Origin: Metaphire vulgaris
Taxonomy: Eukaryota; Annelida; Clitellata; Crassiclitellata; Megascolecidae
Reading direction: 5' to 3'
NCBI GenBank assembly: GCA_018105865.1
Contig: CM030840.1
Location: 6,888,006-6,952,005, forward strand
Length of the DNA: 64,000 nt
This document shows, piece by piece, positions 44,816-59,072 of the stretch (the stretch's first letter is position 1; every line of letters begins with the position of its first letter). The notes under the pieces are model-generated. The model was given only the letters and a program-made list of their open reading frames with translations, had not been told where the DNA came from and searched no databases. The translations under genes were made by a program, and so were the position numbers.

Positions 44816-44819
44816 TAAA

Positions 44820-46340
44820 GATTATATATATGTATATATATTATATATATGTATATATATAGTGCGCAGATTGATTCAATCTAAAATTTAATGCTACTAT
44901 ATTAATTATCAGTGTTGTTAAGTATCTAAGATATTAAACAGATCAGTTGCGATTGGTAAACGCAGAACGCGGCGCCCACAGTATAGGGCAAGAAAAGACC
45001 AACAGACGTGTGTCATCTCTGCACGTCGATTACCAAACGCCAAGCACGTAGACGTGAGTCGCCAGCTTCGAGAGACTAACGGAACGTAGACGCTGGAATA
45101 ATTATTTCAGAAAACATGTTTTCTCAATAACAAGTCATTCGCTGACGAAGAGAAATGCGTCTAAATGCACAGATGATATTCGACTGAAAGAGCTCTTAGG
45201 CATAGGCAGATGAGCAGTTACTCTACGATATGATTGCTTCTCTGTGTGTGTGTGTCGGTGTGTGTGTGTGTGTCGTTGGATTGATATTTTTAAAAATGTC
45301 GTGGTCTGAATTCAGGAATTCTATTCTTTTCTCAGACCCTGTGAAGACTCGCTGTATAGATTCTAAGACAATTGCTTTTATGATGTTGTCGTTTACAATC
45401 ATTATCTTACATTTCATATGCCTATAAATAAATGCAGTTTATCTTCTAAATACAATATTATAATCATTTATCAACTGTAATTGTCTTCTTCTTCATCATC
45501 AGTCTCATGCGAACAACTGCCATAATTTCCGAGCGAATTTCAGGTCCGAAATCAAACGGGCGTGAGATAAGATAACGATATTTTCATGCATGGCCGTTAT
45601 TAGCCATGCAACGTTTTTTTTCTTGAAGAGAATTATTTCAGAGCCGTGATCGCCGCGCTGGTTGCGTTTTGTAGAAAATTAATGTCTGTTGGCGTTCTGT
45701 TGGAATGTGACCATTAGTGACATTGCTGTATTCCGTCTAACAATAACATGCCGTCGTGTTCGTACCAAAGCTCGATCATACGCGTATGACAAAATAAAAT
45801 ACGTTAAAATACGTGCGTATGATACAAAAAATAAAATACGTATGATAAGTATGAACGAGCTTTGGTTCGTACAGACAAAATAAGGACGGTTCCATATTCA
45901 GTTTAGATTTGGAATTCTAAAATTAGAATGGCTTTAAGTTTCTGATATCAATTCATATAAGCAGCCATATTTGTTGACTAGGTTAAGGGTGCTCTACTCC
46001 ACTCCACACCACCCCCTCCTAGTCGGAATTCGTCGGTTCTGACTTGCTACAGAGCTGAGCCTCATACTCCTATAGAAGAACATGCATCAGCCCTATGGAT
46101 ATGAACTTATTCTCTGTAGCTATTTTAGTAGCATCGGCTTTCGTGCTCCTAGTCTGACTATAAAAGCGACTGTAACGCATACCTTTCGGCTTCCGACTCG
46201 CGACGGTTATAGTGCACAAACAGAAAACTGATAATAGGCAATCGGACGTACCTAGAGGAAGCGAGCGCAAGTTCAGTCGAAATCGTTCTTCTTATTATAA
46301 TTATTTAGCTTCTGTTATTAAATAGATCAATAAAACGCAA
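44820..46340. other. No gene recognised
   Basis: AT-rich DNA with (TA)n-type patches (44822-44860), a GT repeat and a palindromic gatcatacgcgtatga patch near 45775. No exon with both splice sites and a recognisable product. Confidence 0.55.
45243..45274 (+). repeat. (GT)n microsatellite
   Basis: Two GT blocks separated by c. Confidence 0.9.
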
Positions 46341-46919
46341 TGTATTATTCTCTTGTGCGCTGGAGACGATAGCTGCGTTCCCAACTACCACTCCAGCGGT
46401 GACAACTACAGCGACAACGAAGGGGCGGAAGACCAACAGCCACCCCCCATCATCTGGGACGCTCATCCTTCATCTGGCAGAGAACCGGTCATGGCTCCCA
46501 CCCGTTCTTCACAGACAAAAAATGGAAATAGTAACGAAACATTATTTGAACAATACAGAAATCACCAAATCAATTGTGCACATGTATGTATGTAAGTAAA
46601 TACAGTATGTATGTATGTATGCATGCTTAGGGACAAACTCCGCCATAGTCGGTGGCAAGCCCTATTGAGAGATAAGGAGACACACAGACGCACAGAAAGA
46701 AAGAAAAAGAGAGAAAAAGACAGAGAAGAGAGAGAGAGAGAGAGAGACGCACACATCCGTTCATCGTCTTTGATACGGACGCGTCTATAAACAAACACAA
46801 CACACACGTGGTAGGTGAACATGGTTAATTCGTTGTTGGCGAAGCGTGAGCTGTTTAGCGCCGTGGATTGGAGTATTAACCAATATGCCGTGTGCTCAGA
46901 GTGCTGAGCAAGAAGCCTA

Positions 46920-47463
46920 CTAAAAAGAGAGCGTGTTCAGAACACGCGCAAGGCGATACGAAAGATGATTGTCGGTGTCCCCGTGGACATCGACGAACAG
47001 GATATCAAGGACGAGATATCAGCCTCGACCCCTGTCGTTGCTGTTAGGCGCCTCTTGAAAAAGAGTGACGGTGCCCAGGTCAAAACAACTGCTGTTTTGA
47101 TTGAGTTCCCGATCGGAACTGAGGTGCCGAACAGAGTCCCGATCGGATTCTGTCGGCACAAGGTGTGTGACTATGTAGCACCTCCAACGAGATGCTACAG
47201 GTGCCTGGGTTTCGGCCATGTAGCTATTCACTGTCAGAAGGGCAGAAATGCTCGTTTTGCGCAGGAGAACATAAGCATACGGAGTGCGACAAGGTACAGT
47301 CGCCAAAATGTGCAAGGTGTGGCAACGAGCACACCACGTTTGATGTAAATTGCCCTGCTTATGCAGAGGCAAAACAAGCTGCTTCAAAGCCCGCAGCAAC
47401 AGGGAAAACGTACGTACAAGACAAGACAAATATCATATCCCCGAGGGACGAGAGCAGGTTCTG
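46920..47463 (+). pseudogene. LINE ORF1-type zinc-knuckle protein remnant
   Basis: One frame reads MIVGVPVDIDEQDIKDEIS then APPTRCYRCLGFGHVAIHCQ. After a frameshift near 47245 the next frame reads QKCSFCAGEHKHTECDKVQS and PKCARCGNEHTTFDVNCPAY. Three Cys-rich knuckles in this order are typical of ORF1 (gag-like) proteins of jockey/I/CR1-group LINEs; upstream VGVPVDI resembles their RRM-like part. No endonuclease or RT follows: a (GA)n tract and a tandem array do. Confidence 0.75.
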
Positions 47464-47473
47464 AGGTTCTGAG

Positions 47474-47507
47474 GAGAGAGGGAGAGAGAGAGAGAAGAGA
47501 GAGAGAG

Positions 47508-47570
<63 letters not shown>
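47474..47570 (+). repeat. (GA)n microsatellite
   Basis: About 45 units with g/a slips near the start. Confidence 0.95.
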
Positions 47571-47572
<2 letters not shown>

Positions 47573-47720
47573 GTCCATGGTGACAAGAGAACGAGTGGGT
47601 CTTCGAGCGACGAAATTTAACCAGGAAGAAATAATAAAGTGGTTCCAGAGAGACGAAGAGCGAAAGATGATGTGTAGTGTGACGAGGTTGGAGGAATCAA
47701 CGAAGTGCAGCTCAATACAT

Positions 47721-47990
47721 GAAGGTATTCTCAGACGAAGGTATTCTCAGACGAAGGTGTTTTCAGACGAAGGTATTCTCAGACGAAGGTATTCTCAGAC
47801 GAAGGTATTTTCAGACGAAGGTATTCTCAGACGAAGGTATTCTCAGACGAAGGTGTTTTCAGACGAAGGTATTTTCAGACGAAGGTATTCTCAGACGAAG
47901 GTTTTTATAGACGAAGGTATTCTCAGACGAAGGTATTTTCAGACGAAGGCATTCTCAGACGAAGGTAGGCCCTATTCTCAGACGAAGATG
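47721..47990 (+). repeat. 16-bp tandem repeat
   Basis: Unit gtattctcagacgaag, about 16 copies with t/c and a/g variants (gtgttttcagacgaag). As 16 is not a multiple of 3, the frame rotates through SDEG, ILRRR and YSQTK; open frames over it are not evidence of a gene. Confidence 0.95.
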
Positions 47991-48800
47991 AAGTCAACGC
48001 GCGCCTAGAGATTAGTTAGGTCATCCAGTGTGATGAGGTCAGGTGGACGCCAGCCAGGAGCCAAGTAGAATTATAATCTTTATCGACCCCCTCTGGTTAT
48101 GCCACAGTAGAATATAGTTCGATAAACCTTTTAATTGTTAGAAACTGAATCACAGCTGTGATGTTTGCTTACTACTTGCAATGAACACCAACAGTCAATT
48201 TATTAACCCGATAATCTGGTTTGCTCATCGCCAAATCTGTTGATAATTAATTTGTTTGCAAAGAATTTTAAAATGTATTTTATTTAAAAAAATAGAAGTT
48301 GCTCTGTTAACTAGATGTTTCAGAGAATTCATTATTTTCACAGACAGGCGATACTGTTGCTTCAAATACGACTTCATTGCTGCAACAAAAAAGCTTAATT
48401 GGAATAAAGATTGCATTTCATTTCCTGCTGAAGGCGAATTGAATTCGGCATTTACCGCGTTGGCGAATGGCTTTGAGGAAGAAAAGTATTTGATTCCTTC
48501 GGTGTGTGTTCCGTGCTTTATTCGAAAGACATTCTAAGCATTTCATTGTCGTCTGCTCTCTCTCGATTCCCTTCGCCCCCCCCCTTCGCTGGATTCTTTC
48601 TCGCGGTCTCAGACAAACCTCGGCGCTCAGACGGACTCCTGTTCACAGTTCGACGCTAAGGTGATGACGCTCCGTCGTCTTTGTGACTTCGATTAACAGT
48701 CGACGCTAACTCGCTTGACAGAGCAATGTCAGCGACTCCAGAAGGCAGTGACTCAAGTGACTCAAATTTCTCTGAGATTCTTATAGAGGCCACTCGGTGC

Positions 48801-48949
48801 CAGGGGCGCCCACAGATGGGGGGAAATGAAGCAAATGCTTCCGAAAAAAGCTAGGGGGAGGAAATTCCCCCTGAGTTTTAGTATCACGTTAGAGTAGCAC
48901 AGGGAAGGGGGAAGCTGCTTCCAGTAGCCAGGGGGGATGGGCGCCCTTG
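48801..48949. mobile_element. hAT MITE with perfect target duplication
   Basis: Ends CAGGGGCGCCCAC and GATGGGCGCCCTTG, flanked by ctcggtgc on both sides; 149 bp, with inner gaagca repeats. Confidence 0.9.
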
Positions 48950-49099
48950 CTCGGTGCATAACTTCTGGCTTCCGATGCAGTTTGGAACGAGGTCAACTTC
49001 TGCAGTGTCAAGCCCAAACTGGCCAAAGGGATGGATTATGGATATCTCGTTCTACAGTTTCTAAATTTTGACTGATCTAAGGGGGACAGACCCACCGAA

Positions 49100-49600
49100 A
49101 CACGTCACTGCACATCTCCTGGATTTTAAATTATGATTCATTGCAAGAAAAGATTTACGGATAAATTATTAGAATCCATTTGAAAGCTTTCGCCTAACTA
49201 GTTAGAGTCCGTATAAAGTGCTATCTCAGTGTAAATGTCTTTCAGCCCAACAACTTGCAATTCCTCATTTTTATCTACAGCGTTCGTAATTCAATATTAC
49301 TGAAACTTACATCTGAACTGCTTTCCTTGATCATACACGTCCACAGACAATAGACATATTAACTCAAAATCTATGCATAGCTGGAGAGAAAATATGGCAG
49401 CTTGGCAAGAAGCTAGATTTAACACTTTTAATATACGACACACGATAGCATCAAAATCATCTCCATATTCGTCAAATTCTACTAATACCGCAAAGACCTC
49501 TCTCGTAACCACAGACAGTCAAACGCATCGGTTACACTCGAAGCAACGCAATCCTCAAATTCTAACTGCATCATAAAAATTCTCTTTATGCATTGCAATA
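49100..49600 (-). other. Unrecognised open frame with a good donor
   Basis: On the minus strand, 49512-49310 is open (EVFAVLVEFDEYGDDFDAIV then CRILKVLNLASCQAAIFSLQ) and runs into a strong donor consensus (agat|gtaagt). No clear acceptor, no similarity that I recognise, and the opposite strand is also open. Weak candidate exon only. Confidence 0.2.
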
Positions 49601-49616
49601 ACTACAAAGACCAGTG

Positions 49617-50075
49617 ATATGACGTCTCAAGACACTGTCTCGTCTCGAGACACTGTCTCGTCTCGAGACAGTCTCGAGACAGTATTCTTAATGTCTTGGT
49701 CTTGGTCTTGGTCTCGTCATTACTGTCTTGGTCTTGCGATTCAAGACCGAGACAGCGCCGAGACAGTGGGTTTTTTCCGCTGTAATAATGTTTTCTGTGG
49801 TTGATGGCTTCCTAATTAACAGATTTTCACCGTGAGCCCTCCGGGAATAATAATAATAGTGATAATATAATATGCTTGTATAGATATATCTATGCCATGC
49901 GGCATAAAACTGTCTTATCTGTTTTCTTTATGTTTAAAATTACTGTCTTGGTCTTGGTCTTGAGCCCTAGTGTCTTGGTCTTGGTCTCGGCACCTAATGT
50001 CTTGGCCTTGGTCTTGAGGGTTAGTGTCTTGGTCTTGGTCTTGCCACTTACTGTCTTGGTCACATCAGTGACAAA
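49617..50075. mobile_element. Probable hAT-like element with (cttggt)n arms
   Basis: Left side: tctcgagacagtctc palindromes, then cttggtcttggtctcg. Right side: more than ten cttggtcttgg units ending ttactgtcttggtcaca. Possible ends atgacgtctcaagac and gtcttggtcacat. Flanks ccagtgat and tcagtgac are similar (6/8). Confidence 0.5.
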
Positions 50076-50722
50076 GACTGACCAACTAAATCAGCTTTAA
50101 ACACGAGAACATAGGCTTACTCTAACTTATAAACGACTGATCTCATCATTATCATTATCCTTAACTTTACAACTTACTCTTTCCAGTAATGTCATCCGTA
50201 GCTCCAGATACGGCATTCCTGTACGTCAAGGATTGACGATTTCCTTATCGAATACACAGTTCTTCCAGGACGATGGCATCATGGCTGACGTCAGAGCATG
50301 ACATGCAATACAATGGACTTGAAAGCCAGCGTTAAAAACGCTACTCCAGCAACTGAGAGATGAAAGTTGTAGCTCATCAGCGATACAGGTCATGTTGCTT
50401 TCAGAGTGCGTCCGATTCACGAATGAGTTGGACCACCCCCACCCCAGTCATTCAGCAGAATGCGCCCTCGACTCCATAAACTATACAATGACTTTAAACT
50501 GTAACACTAATGTCCACATCAGACGCTGACATCTCCTCGAGGTCCAGTCGGGGCGTATGTCCTGTCTCTTTAATGACCAAGTTGTAGAAAGGAAACGGAG
50601 AGTCTGGATAGGATAACCATATACTCAGCTATACATATGCATATACACATGCACATAAACATACATACTTTTACATATATATATATATATGCACATACAC
50701 ATACATACATATACAGTACATC

Positions 50723-51053
50723 CAGTGGCGGTTCCACGTGGAGGATGAGAGGGGATGCATCCCCCACCGGACTTTCCGGACTTTTTTGCTTATGAAGCCT
50801 ATTTTTGGGTAAAAGTCTACTATCAAAACTGCGTAAAACTACGGAGAAACTGCGGATGACCTTTTTTGCTTGTCAACCTACAGTGTATTTTTCGGTAAAA
50901 GTGGAGGAAAATTAGGGGTGAAATTCCTTTATGTCAGCATTTTTCGGCAAAGTTCATGTTTCCTTCTATTTTCATCCCCCCACCAACCTCCTATGAATTC
51001 ATTTCACCCACCCCTCACCATCCCTCCACGAAGAAATCCTGGAACCGCCACTG
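50723..51053. mobile_element. hAT MITE, CAGTGGCGGTTCC family
   Basis: Ends CAGTGGCGGTTCCA and TGGAACCGCCACTG. Flanks agtacatc and tatacatc (6/8). Contains gatgaccttttttgcttgtc. Confidence 0.8.
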
Positions 51054-51219
51054 TATACATCTCTGAGTTATTATTTCAGTAAAATCGTCAACCTAACTCG
51101 TAAGCGCATTGTGTTCGATTTGCTGCGGAATAGCTGGACTAATTCGTGAAAGTGGACAACCTCGACGACATGGACAGAGAATTGCCTCGGAGGTCGAAAA
51201 TTTTTAGGCGGGGTGAGGT

Positions 51220-51405
51220 CAGTATTTTATCCAGACTCCAGGTCATTGGGGGAGGGATATTGAGGCTTTCGGAGGGAAATCGACTTGATTGGAGGGGAAA
51301 AGACACAATTCAATGCAAAATTTGTGTAAGTGCTGGGATTTCTGGGGTGAATTTTGAGGTTGGGGGGGGATTCGTCTCTCCTGTTGAGACCGGGATAAAA
51401 CACTG
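51220..51405. mobile_element. hAT-like MITE, CAGTGTTTTAT family
   Basis: Ends CAGTATTTTATCCAGACTCC and GGGATAAAACACTG, flanks ggtgaggt and ggtgagat (7/8). Confidence 0.75.
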
Positions 51406-51414
51406 GGTGAGATA

Positions 51415-52360
51415 ATTCTTTTGAAAATTCAAACACTAGACACTACGGATGCCCGATTCAAGTATAAATGAAATTCACTATAATTTAATTTAGAATCAGG
51501 CTCCATTCTTAGACAAATTGTTAGCTCCTCGCCTTTTCATTGTTATAATGACAAATACATGGGAAGTCAAGGTTTCTGCGCCAAACAAATGAATTCAGTC
51601 GGGGGTTTTAAGTAATCTGTTGGCGATCGAATCTCCAAAGAACATTGGATATTTGTTCCAAGTCGACGAACCTCATGTTGCAGATATCGAACGTCGTTGC
51701 GAAACTCTTGCATTTCTTAAGAACATCTTCGAATCGTCAACACAATATAGGTAAATTGTCGCATTATGAAAAGACGGTCAGGCGCCTATTAATCCTATTC
51801 GCCTTTCAGAGCCATTTCTGTTGCATCCTCCAAGTGGCCTTATTTGCCATCGAAAGTCGTCTCAGAGCAAGATCCGCCGAAGCCATCGCTTATCGATGAG
51901 TTCTCCGAATAACCGTCGTCGACGCCCGGCCGGGGGTGCTAAAAATGCCTAACTCTATTTTGGCGTTGCGCTGCTCTGACGATCAGCGCATGTGATTTGG
52001 CCGGAATGTTTTATTTACGTCTCTGATAGGTCAGGTCACGGGGTCATATTTCGGCGCATCCAATTCGATCTAGTCGATTGTATCTTCAACATCACGTGAC
52101 AGTTCTCTGTCGACCAATTTCTGCTTCGAAATGCTTCGTTCCTCATCTAGACCTGCCTTGTCTCTATTTGCTAAGTCCCTTACCGTCACCGATAGTTTTA
52201 ATCTTCTAGTTTCGTAAATAGCAATGAATAGTCACTAGGTATATATCGTGTTTTCTTATTCTGCTCTAGCGTATATGTTTCTTCTATCAATATTTTGTGT
52301 CTTCGCGTGTGCCACATATTAAATTTGCTGCGTCGTAATAATATAATATAATATATAACA
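51415..52360. other. No gene recognised
   Basis: Also nothing in 52470-53095 and 53150-53890 beyond short (TA)n/(GT)n tracts at 53440-53520. Confidence 0.55.
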
Positions 52361-52365
52361 AGGTT

Positions 52366-52465
52366 TAAAGTGGTTCAGTAGGGACTGCCCTGTGTGAGAA
52401 CCACTGTTGCTCCCGTCCAATCTAATATCCTAAACTACTGAGGTCCTATATATCCTAAACTACTG
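52366..52465 (-). mobile_element. CR1-like LINE/SINE 3' tail
   Basis: ggtttaaagtggttcagtag and tgtgtgagaaccactg are the complement of the tail at 28895 and 33870. A small inverted structure: agtggttctcacacag with aaccacttt. Confidence 0.55.
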
Positions 52466-53094
52466 CTCTGGAGCGTCTGGGATTCGATGTATTTTCCCGG
52501 GAGAATCGTCAAATGATGACAAATAACATTGAGTGTGCTAATAAGCGATCACAACCTTCGTGCCGTCTCATTTCGAGTAGAACCATCACTAAATTAGCCG
52601 TCGTTATCCGATATGACATATTACTCTTCTGTTTAGAGACATTACAGACCGATATAACAGACGTTAGCCGTTATGAGCCTCGATGGTTTTGGTAAAAAGA
52701 TTTTGATTTCAATCAGCTTCACGGAATAAAGATCAGGATGCATTAGCATTATAGAACGCTTTTCCACGATCTGATTACCTCTGATGATATAGCCGTTGAC
52801 ATGGGTGACTGTTCGCTCGAATTTTTTGACCAAAGTTATTCATTATTATTTTAAGTATTCTGCCTCTGCGAGACATCGGTCTAAATGTGAAGGGGGGAAC
52901 GCGACAACCCCGTCGACAACCGAGAGGGATTAGATGATAGGGGTGCGTGAGAAGCGCAAAAATGCCGGGAAATCCATAACAAATAAACGACAGCGCACTA
53001 ATGAATGCACGAATTTAGAATGAGGTCTGAGAATCAGCAAATATAAACTAATGCACAAATAATAGAAGAGAGACGGACAGACACAGACAGACAC

Positions 53095-53099
<5 letters not shown>

Positions 53100-53146
<47 letters not shown>
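53100..53146 (+). repeat. (GA)n microsatellite
   Basis: About 23 units. Confidence 0.95.
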
Positions 53147-53149
<3 letters not shown>

Positions 53150-53892
53150 TACATTTAAATAATCATAATTTTATTTATTGACTACTGCTGCACTGCTACT
53201 TAGACTGAGTTCGAAGAAGCTTTATCATCTTATGATCCTAAATCATAAGTCCGAATTAATTTTATTAACGCTTTCCTCGTTCCTTACATTTATTTACGTT
53301 AACGTAGCTGAGTAAATAGTTTGAAATTTTTAAGTTCAAATTCGCTTTCGATTCGTTTTCGATCAATTATTGTCGCTTTAGCAATAATTCGTTAGATCCG
53401 AAAAATCACGAATGTCAAAAAACTGTTAACTTAAAAAAAATATATATATATACATAATTACATATATATATATGTGTGTGTGTGTGTGACTGTGTGTGTG
53501 TGTGTTTGTGCGCAATATATATAGACACTGTATGTATAAGTTATATAAGGCGCCAATATGATAGATCGTGTAGGAGCAAATGGCGAAGGAAATGAAGGGC
53601 AATGGGGACCGTATAATTTAATATTGCTATTTACAACCAGACACGGCTCTACTTAATTTCGCCAGATCACAAGGTGGCGCTTTTGTTGCAGCGACTGCGA
53701 TTGAGGAGGAGGATGAGGAGGAGGGAGGGAGAGATGATGAAAGCCACGTGATGAAAAGGGCATCGCTTAAGGACGTCATCTGGGTTCGATGCAGACATGA
53801 GAAATCGTCGACGCCGTGTTTAGGAGTCGAAGTGTCAGCGTCTACTCTTCATTTACAATACGCCAATAAATATCCTACAATGAAACTTGTGA

Positions 53893-55073
<1,181 letters not shown>

Positions 55074-55683
55074 AATTGACAAATTCCTTGTGCGCCATGT
55101 TACCAGATGCCAGGGACAATGTTGTCACATTACTCAGTCCAAGTGTGCAAAATAAATAGACAAAATGATCCTATATAGGACCACATGAACAGGCGCCAGT
55201 CTTCCCAGAAGGTCATTTGTTAGCATAGCATTGAAAGCTTTCTATCTCTATTGATGATTGTTGGCATCTTCTGCATGCAAATTACCGGTTGCTTTTATGG
55301 TAATTAATCCTGAATTTGTGCAACTTCATTATGCAAATATTTACTTTCCTTTGACAACGCAACTTCAATCTTATACATTCTGTCATTTTGTTTTCATCAG
55401 GTTATTGCAGATCCTATCCAAAGATATTTTTCCATCGAATAAGTTTTTTCATATCCTAACTAAGGATAGGCTTACTTTCCTCATCAAATACTGTTACGTT
55501 ATTTCATATGTTTCAATGATACTTTCTTGAAAGTTCCATCACCAAGTACGTTGTTTCGTATGTTATCCAAGGATACATTCTTCATCAAATACGTGCCCCT
55601 GTCAGTCTGCGTGTCCACCAGCGTTGTATCTTATGACAAAATCCACTTGGTTAATGTAGTGTTTGGCATATAGAGTCTGTTGG

Positions 55684-55879
55684 CAGGGCCGGAGCTAGCC
55701 AATCGGGCGCCCCCCTGCAACTTCGTATTTGGCGCCCCCGGCAGTGACAGGCTGTTTCCTCGCGGATACACATTGACTTCATAAATCTATTGGCAATATG
55801 AACTCAATATAGACAATCTTCTAAACGATCTGCACACATAACGGACTTCTTCGTTATAATACAATATAATAATAGTAAT

Positions 55880-55953
<74 letters not shown>

Positions 55954-57293
55954 AATACCTTTATCTTACAGATAAAAAAATGTATCTATTACAACAGCTG
56001 TGCTTTACTGGCTTTCATGTTAGCAAATCTCTCTTTTAGTTCAGTTACAGTATGTCCAAATTACATAAGAACATACATCATTTTCTAATGCAACTAGGGC
56101 CTGGCCCAAAAGTCTTTCATGAGCGATAGTTGATCTCAAATAGATTCTTATTAATTTTAATCTGGAAAATAATCGGTTTTCCACTGACCACACTGACAGG
56201 AAGTGTAAGCAAGATCCGTAAGACAATGGTCATGCTGGGGAAAAGTGAGATGGTTTAAACGACTAAACTTTAGAGTTTCACGTAGATTAAGAAACTGATT
56301 AGACTCCGATTTAAATAAAACTCTAAATGATGAGATTTCCTAAAATAATTCTAATCCCGTTACATCTTTTTAATCATCTGTTAAGAGGACCTCCAGATCC
56401 AGGCAATTTCAACAGTAGCTGTCTTTCGCTTTCTATTTGCTGCACCAGAGTTTCCTTTTTGGAATACATATTAATAATCGCAATTTAGAAATGATTACTC
56501 TAATAGGCCTAAAGAGAGGTATCAGTAATTTATTTTTTGCACTCTTGTCGATTGATGGCGCAGAATGGACATGGCCGAAATTCCCCGCTGGCCGAAAATA
56601 CCCCGTCCTCCCCTACTCTGAATATTTCTTTATATGTCTAGAAAAAACTATGTAACCTTATTACATAATGTAGTTGAATTCGTTTACTTAATCACAGTAA
56701 ATTCACGCAATTAGTAATTACTACTGAGATAATATCTCTCTCTCCCATCGGGCGATCAAATTGAATCAATGCAATCATATCTTGCATTCGAGTGAACGGT
56801 CAAAATCTAGCCATCGTCTTTATTATTTAAGTTAAACTAAACGTCCAGGTACGGCGTGACGGCGGTTTCGGATGGCAAAACTAACTGTCAAAACAAAAGG
56901 AGCACAAATGCCATGTGTTCGTCTCGATTTAATATACCAAGTAATCAAGGATTACATGAATTTGAACACAATATTCTAACTTCGTTAACCCGTGCTACTG
57001 CGCGTAGAAATGAATATTCATAAAAGCAGTCAGGTCACGTGAGACAAATAGCCTAACTAGGCGCCGGTTCATCAAAATTCGTAAGCCTTCTGCTCGTCTT
57101 GTTTAAATAATATATGTATTGTAGTTCAATTCTATGTAAAGAACAGTATAGTAGGTTGAAGTAGCTGATCATTTGTGCTAAAGACTTAACAGAGCGTCAT
57201 CACAATAATTGATCACTTCGAAAATTTGGCGCCCCTCAAAATCGTGCGCCCCCCTGCCTCGCGGAGCTCGCGGAGTGGGTCGCTCCGGCCCTG
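55684..57293 (-). mobile_element. Decayed hAT transposon, 1.6 kb
   Basis: Ends CAGGGCCGGAGCTAGCC and CGCTCCGGCCCTG, flanked by tctgttgg on both sides. Both ends carry ggcgcccccctgc words. On the minus strand 56226-56041 reads VENRLFSRLKLIRIYLRSTI then AHERLLGQALVALENDV, the C-terminal dimerisation block of hAT transposases. No other transposase domain survives intact. A (TAA)n tract (55862-55951) lies inside. Confidence 0.85.
55875..55951 (+). repeat. (TAA)n microsatellite
   Basis: About 25 units inside the hAT element. Confidence 0.95.
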
Positions 57294-57765
57294 TCTGTTG
57301 GTATCCACAGCATCCAGCATAGCCATGAACTGCGAAATGAAAACGCTCTCTGACATAAGAGTGGTTCGGATTCTTATGTATAAATCTATTGAGCGAAACT
57401 GCACTCGCTAGAGATCATCGAGACGACAGCAGTGTTAGAAAGGAGATTTGCGATGAATACACAGAACCGAAGTGTGTGCGGGGCTTTGAATCAATCGGAA
57501 AACCGAAGAGGCAAACCATTACGAAAACCATTATGGATGGGGGAGAGGGAGAGGGAGACAGAAGTAGATCAAAACTAAAAGCAGCACAATGTTCGCCTTT
57601 GGAAACACGTGATTGATTGATGTAAGTCATGCATTTGCCTTTGCTGCCAGCCGCATTCCTAGTGAATGATTAGCGTATTGCGCTCTCTATCATTTATCAA
57701 AACCGCATAAGGCTTCATCAAAAGCCTAGAGAGAGGGGGAGAAGGGAGTGAAAGACAGAGATAGA

Positions 57766-58075
<310 letters not shown>

Positions 58076-58176
58076 TAATACTGTATTTGAACATTTAGAG
58101 TTGATTTTTGGGTCAATAATTTATAAAGTTTGTAGCTGTTTTAATAGCGATGGTCGTCCTGGTGATTAGTGGAGAC

Positions 58177-59072
58177 TAGAGATGTGCGGGTACAGCAAAA
58201 TGCATACCCTACCCGTACCCGTGGAAAAACTTTTTTACCCTACCCTACCCGTACCCGCTAGCGCTGTACCCTACCCGACCCGTACCCGTAAGCTGTGTAC
58301 CCGTACCCGTACCCGTACCCGTAACCGACTTTGGTTGGAATTTGGAGTTTTTGGATTTGGAATTTTGGACCCGTACCCGCGGGTGTGTTTACGGGTACAA
58401 GTACTACAAGGACCTGTACATGGACCCGTGAACCCGTAGCCGTTCCTAGAGACTACAGAGAGGCAACAGTGAAATAGGGGCTACGAAATTGGGATAACTA
58501 TTCATTGTAAATAGCACGCATGTTTAGATTAGGACAGATCTAGTACTTAGGAATCAGGATAATCAGTCAGCTAGCCTAAGCCGACATGAATGGGCTTGTT
58601 TAAAATATTTAGTAGATATCATTTATCTATGAGCAGGCATTAGAGCTCAAGTTAAACAACAAAACTTTACCAGAAGAACTTCTCGGTCAAAGAGTCCTTG
58701 GAGGAGTCAGAGGACGCCATTATAGATTTATTACTGATGATGTCAGATTACGTCATCTGTATTTCCTTTATGTTTTCAGTAAGTAAAATGCATGCTGTCT
58801 GACAAACTGAACGCGATGTACAAGTTATATTAATACACTTTACTCAATATTATTTTTCTATTACTGCATTGCTAATTTGCTATAGTAGTGAGAAATGAAA
58901 ATATAACTTTACGGGTAAAACGGGTATACCCGTACCCGTAGCCGCTATACCCGTACCCGTAGCGCTGTACCCGTACCCGACCCGTACCCGTAAAATGTGT
59001 ACCCTACCCTACCCGTACCCGCGGGTACGGGTACGGTATACCCGCGGGTACGGGTATACCCGCACATCCCTA
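58177..59072. mobile_element. hAT element with perfect target duplication
   Basis: Ends TAGAGATGTGCGGGTA and TACCCGCACATCCCTA, flanked by gtggagac on both sides. Arms are dense in acccgtacccgta repeats; the core (58450-58900) shows no transposase. Confidence 0.9.

Noticed and set aside
47700..47990. Possible CRISPR-like array
   Set aside because: The 16-bp units are directly adjacent with no spacers, in an animal genome.
47361..48008. 215-residue open frame with Arg-Glu and ILRRRYSQTK repeats
   Set aside because: It spans (GA)n and the 16-bp tandem array, whose unit rotates frame. Only the zinc-knuckle part upstream has protein signal, in other frames.
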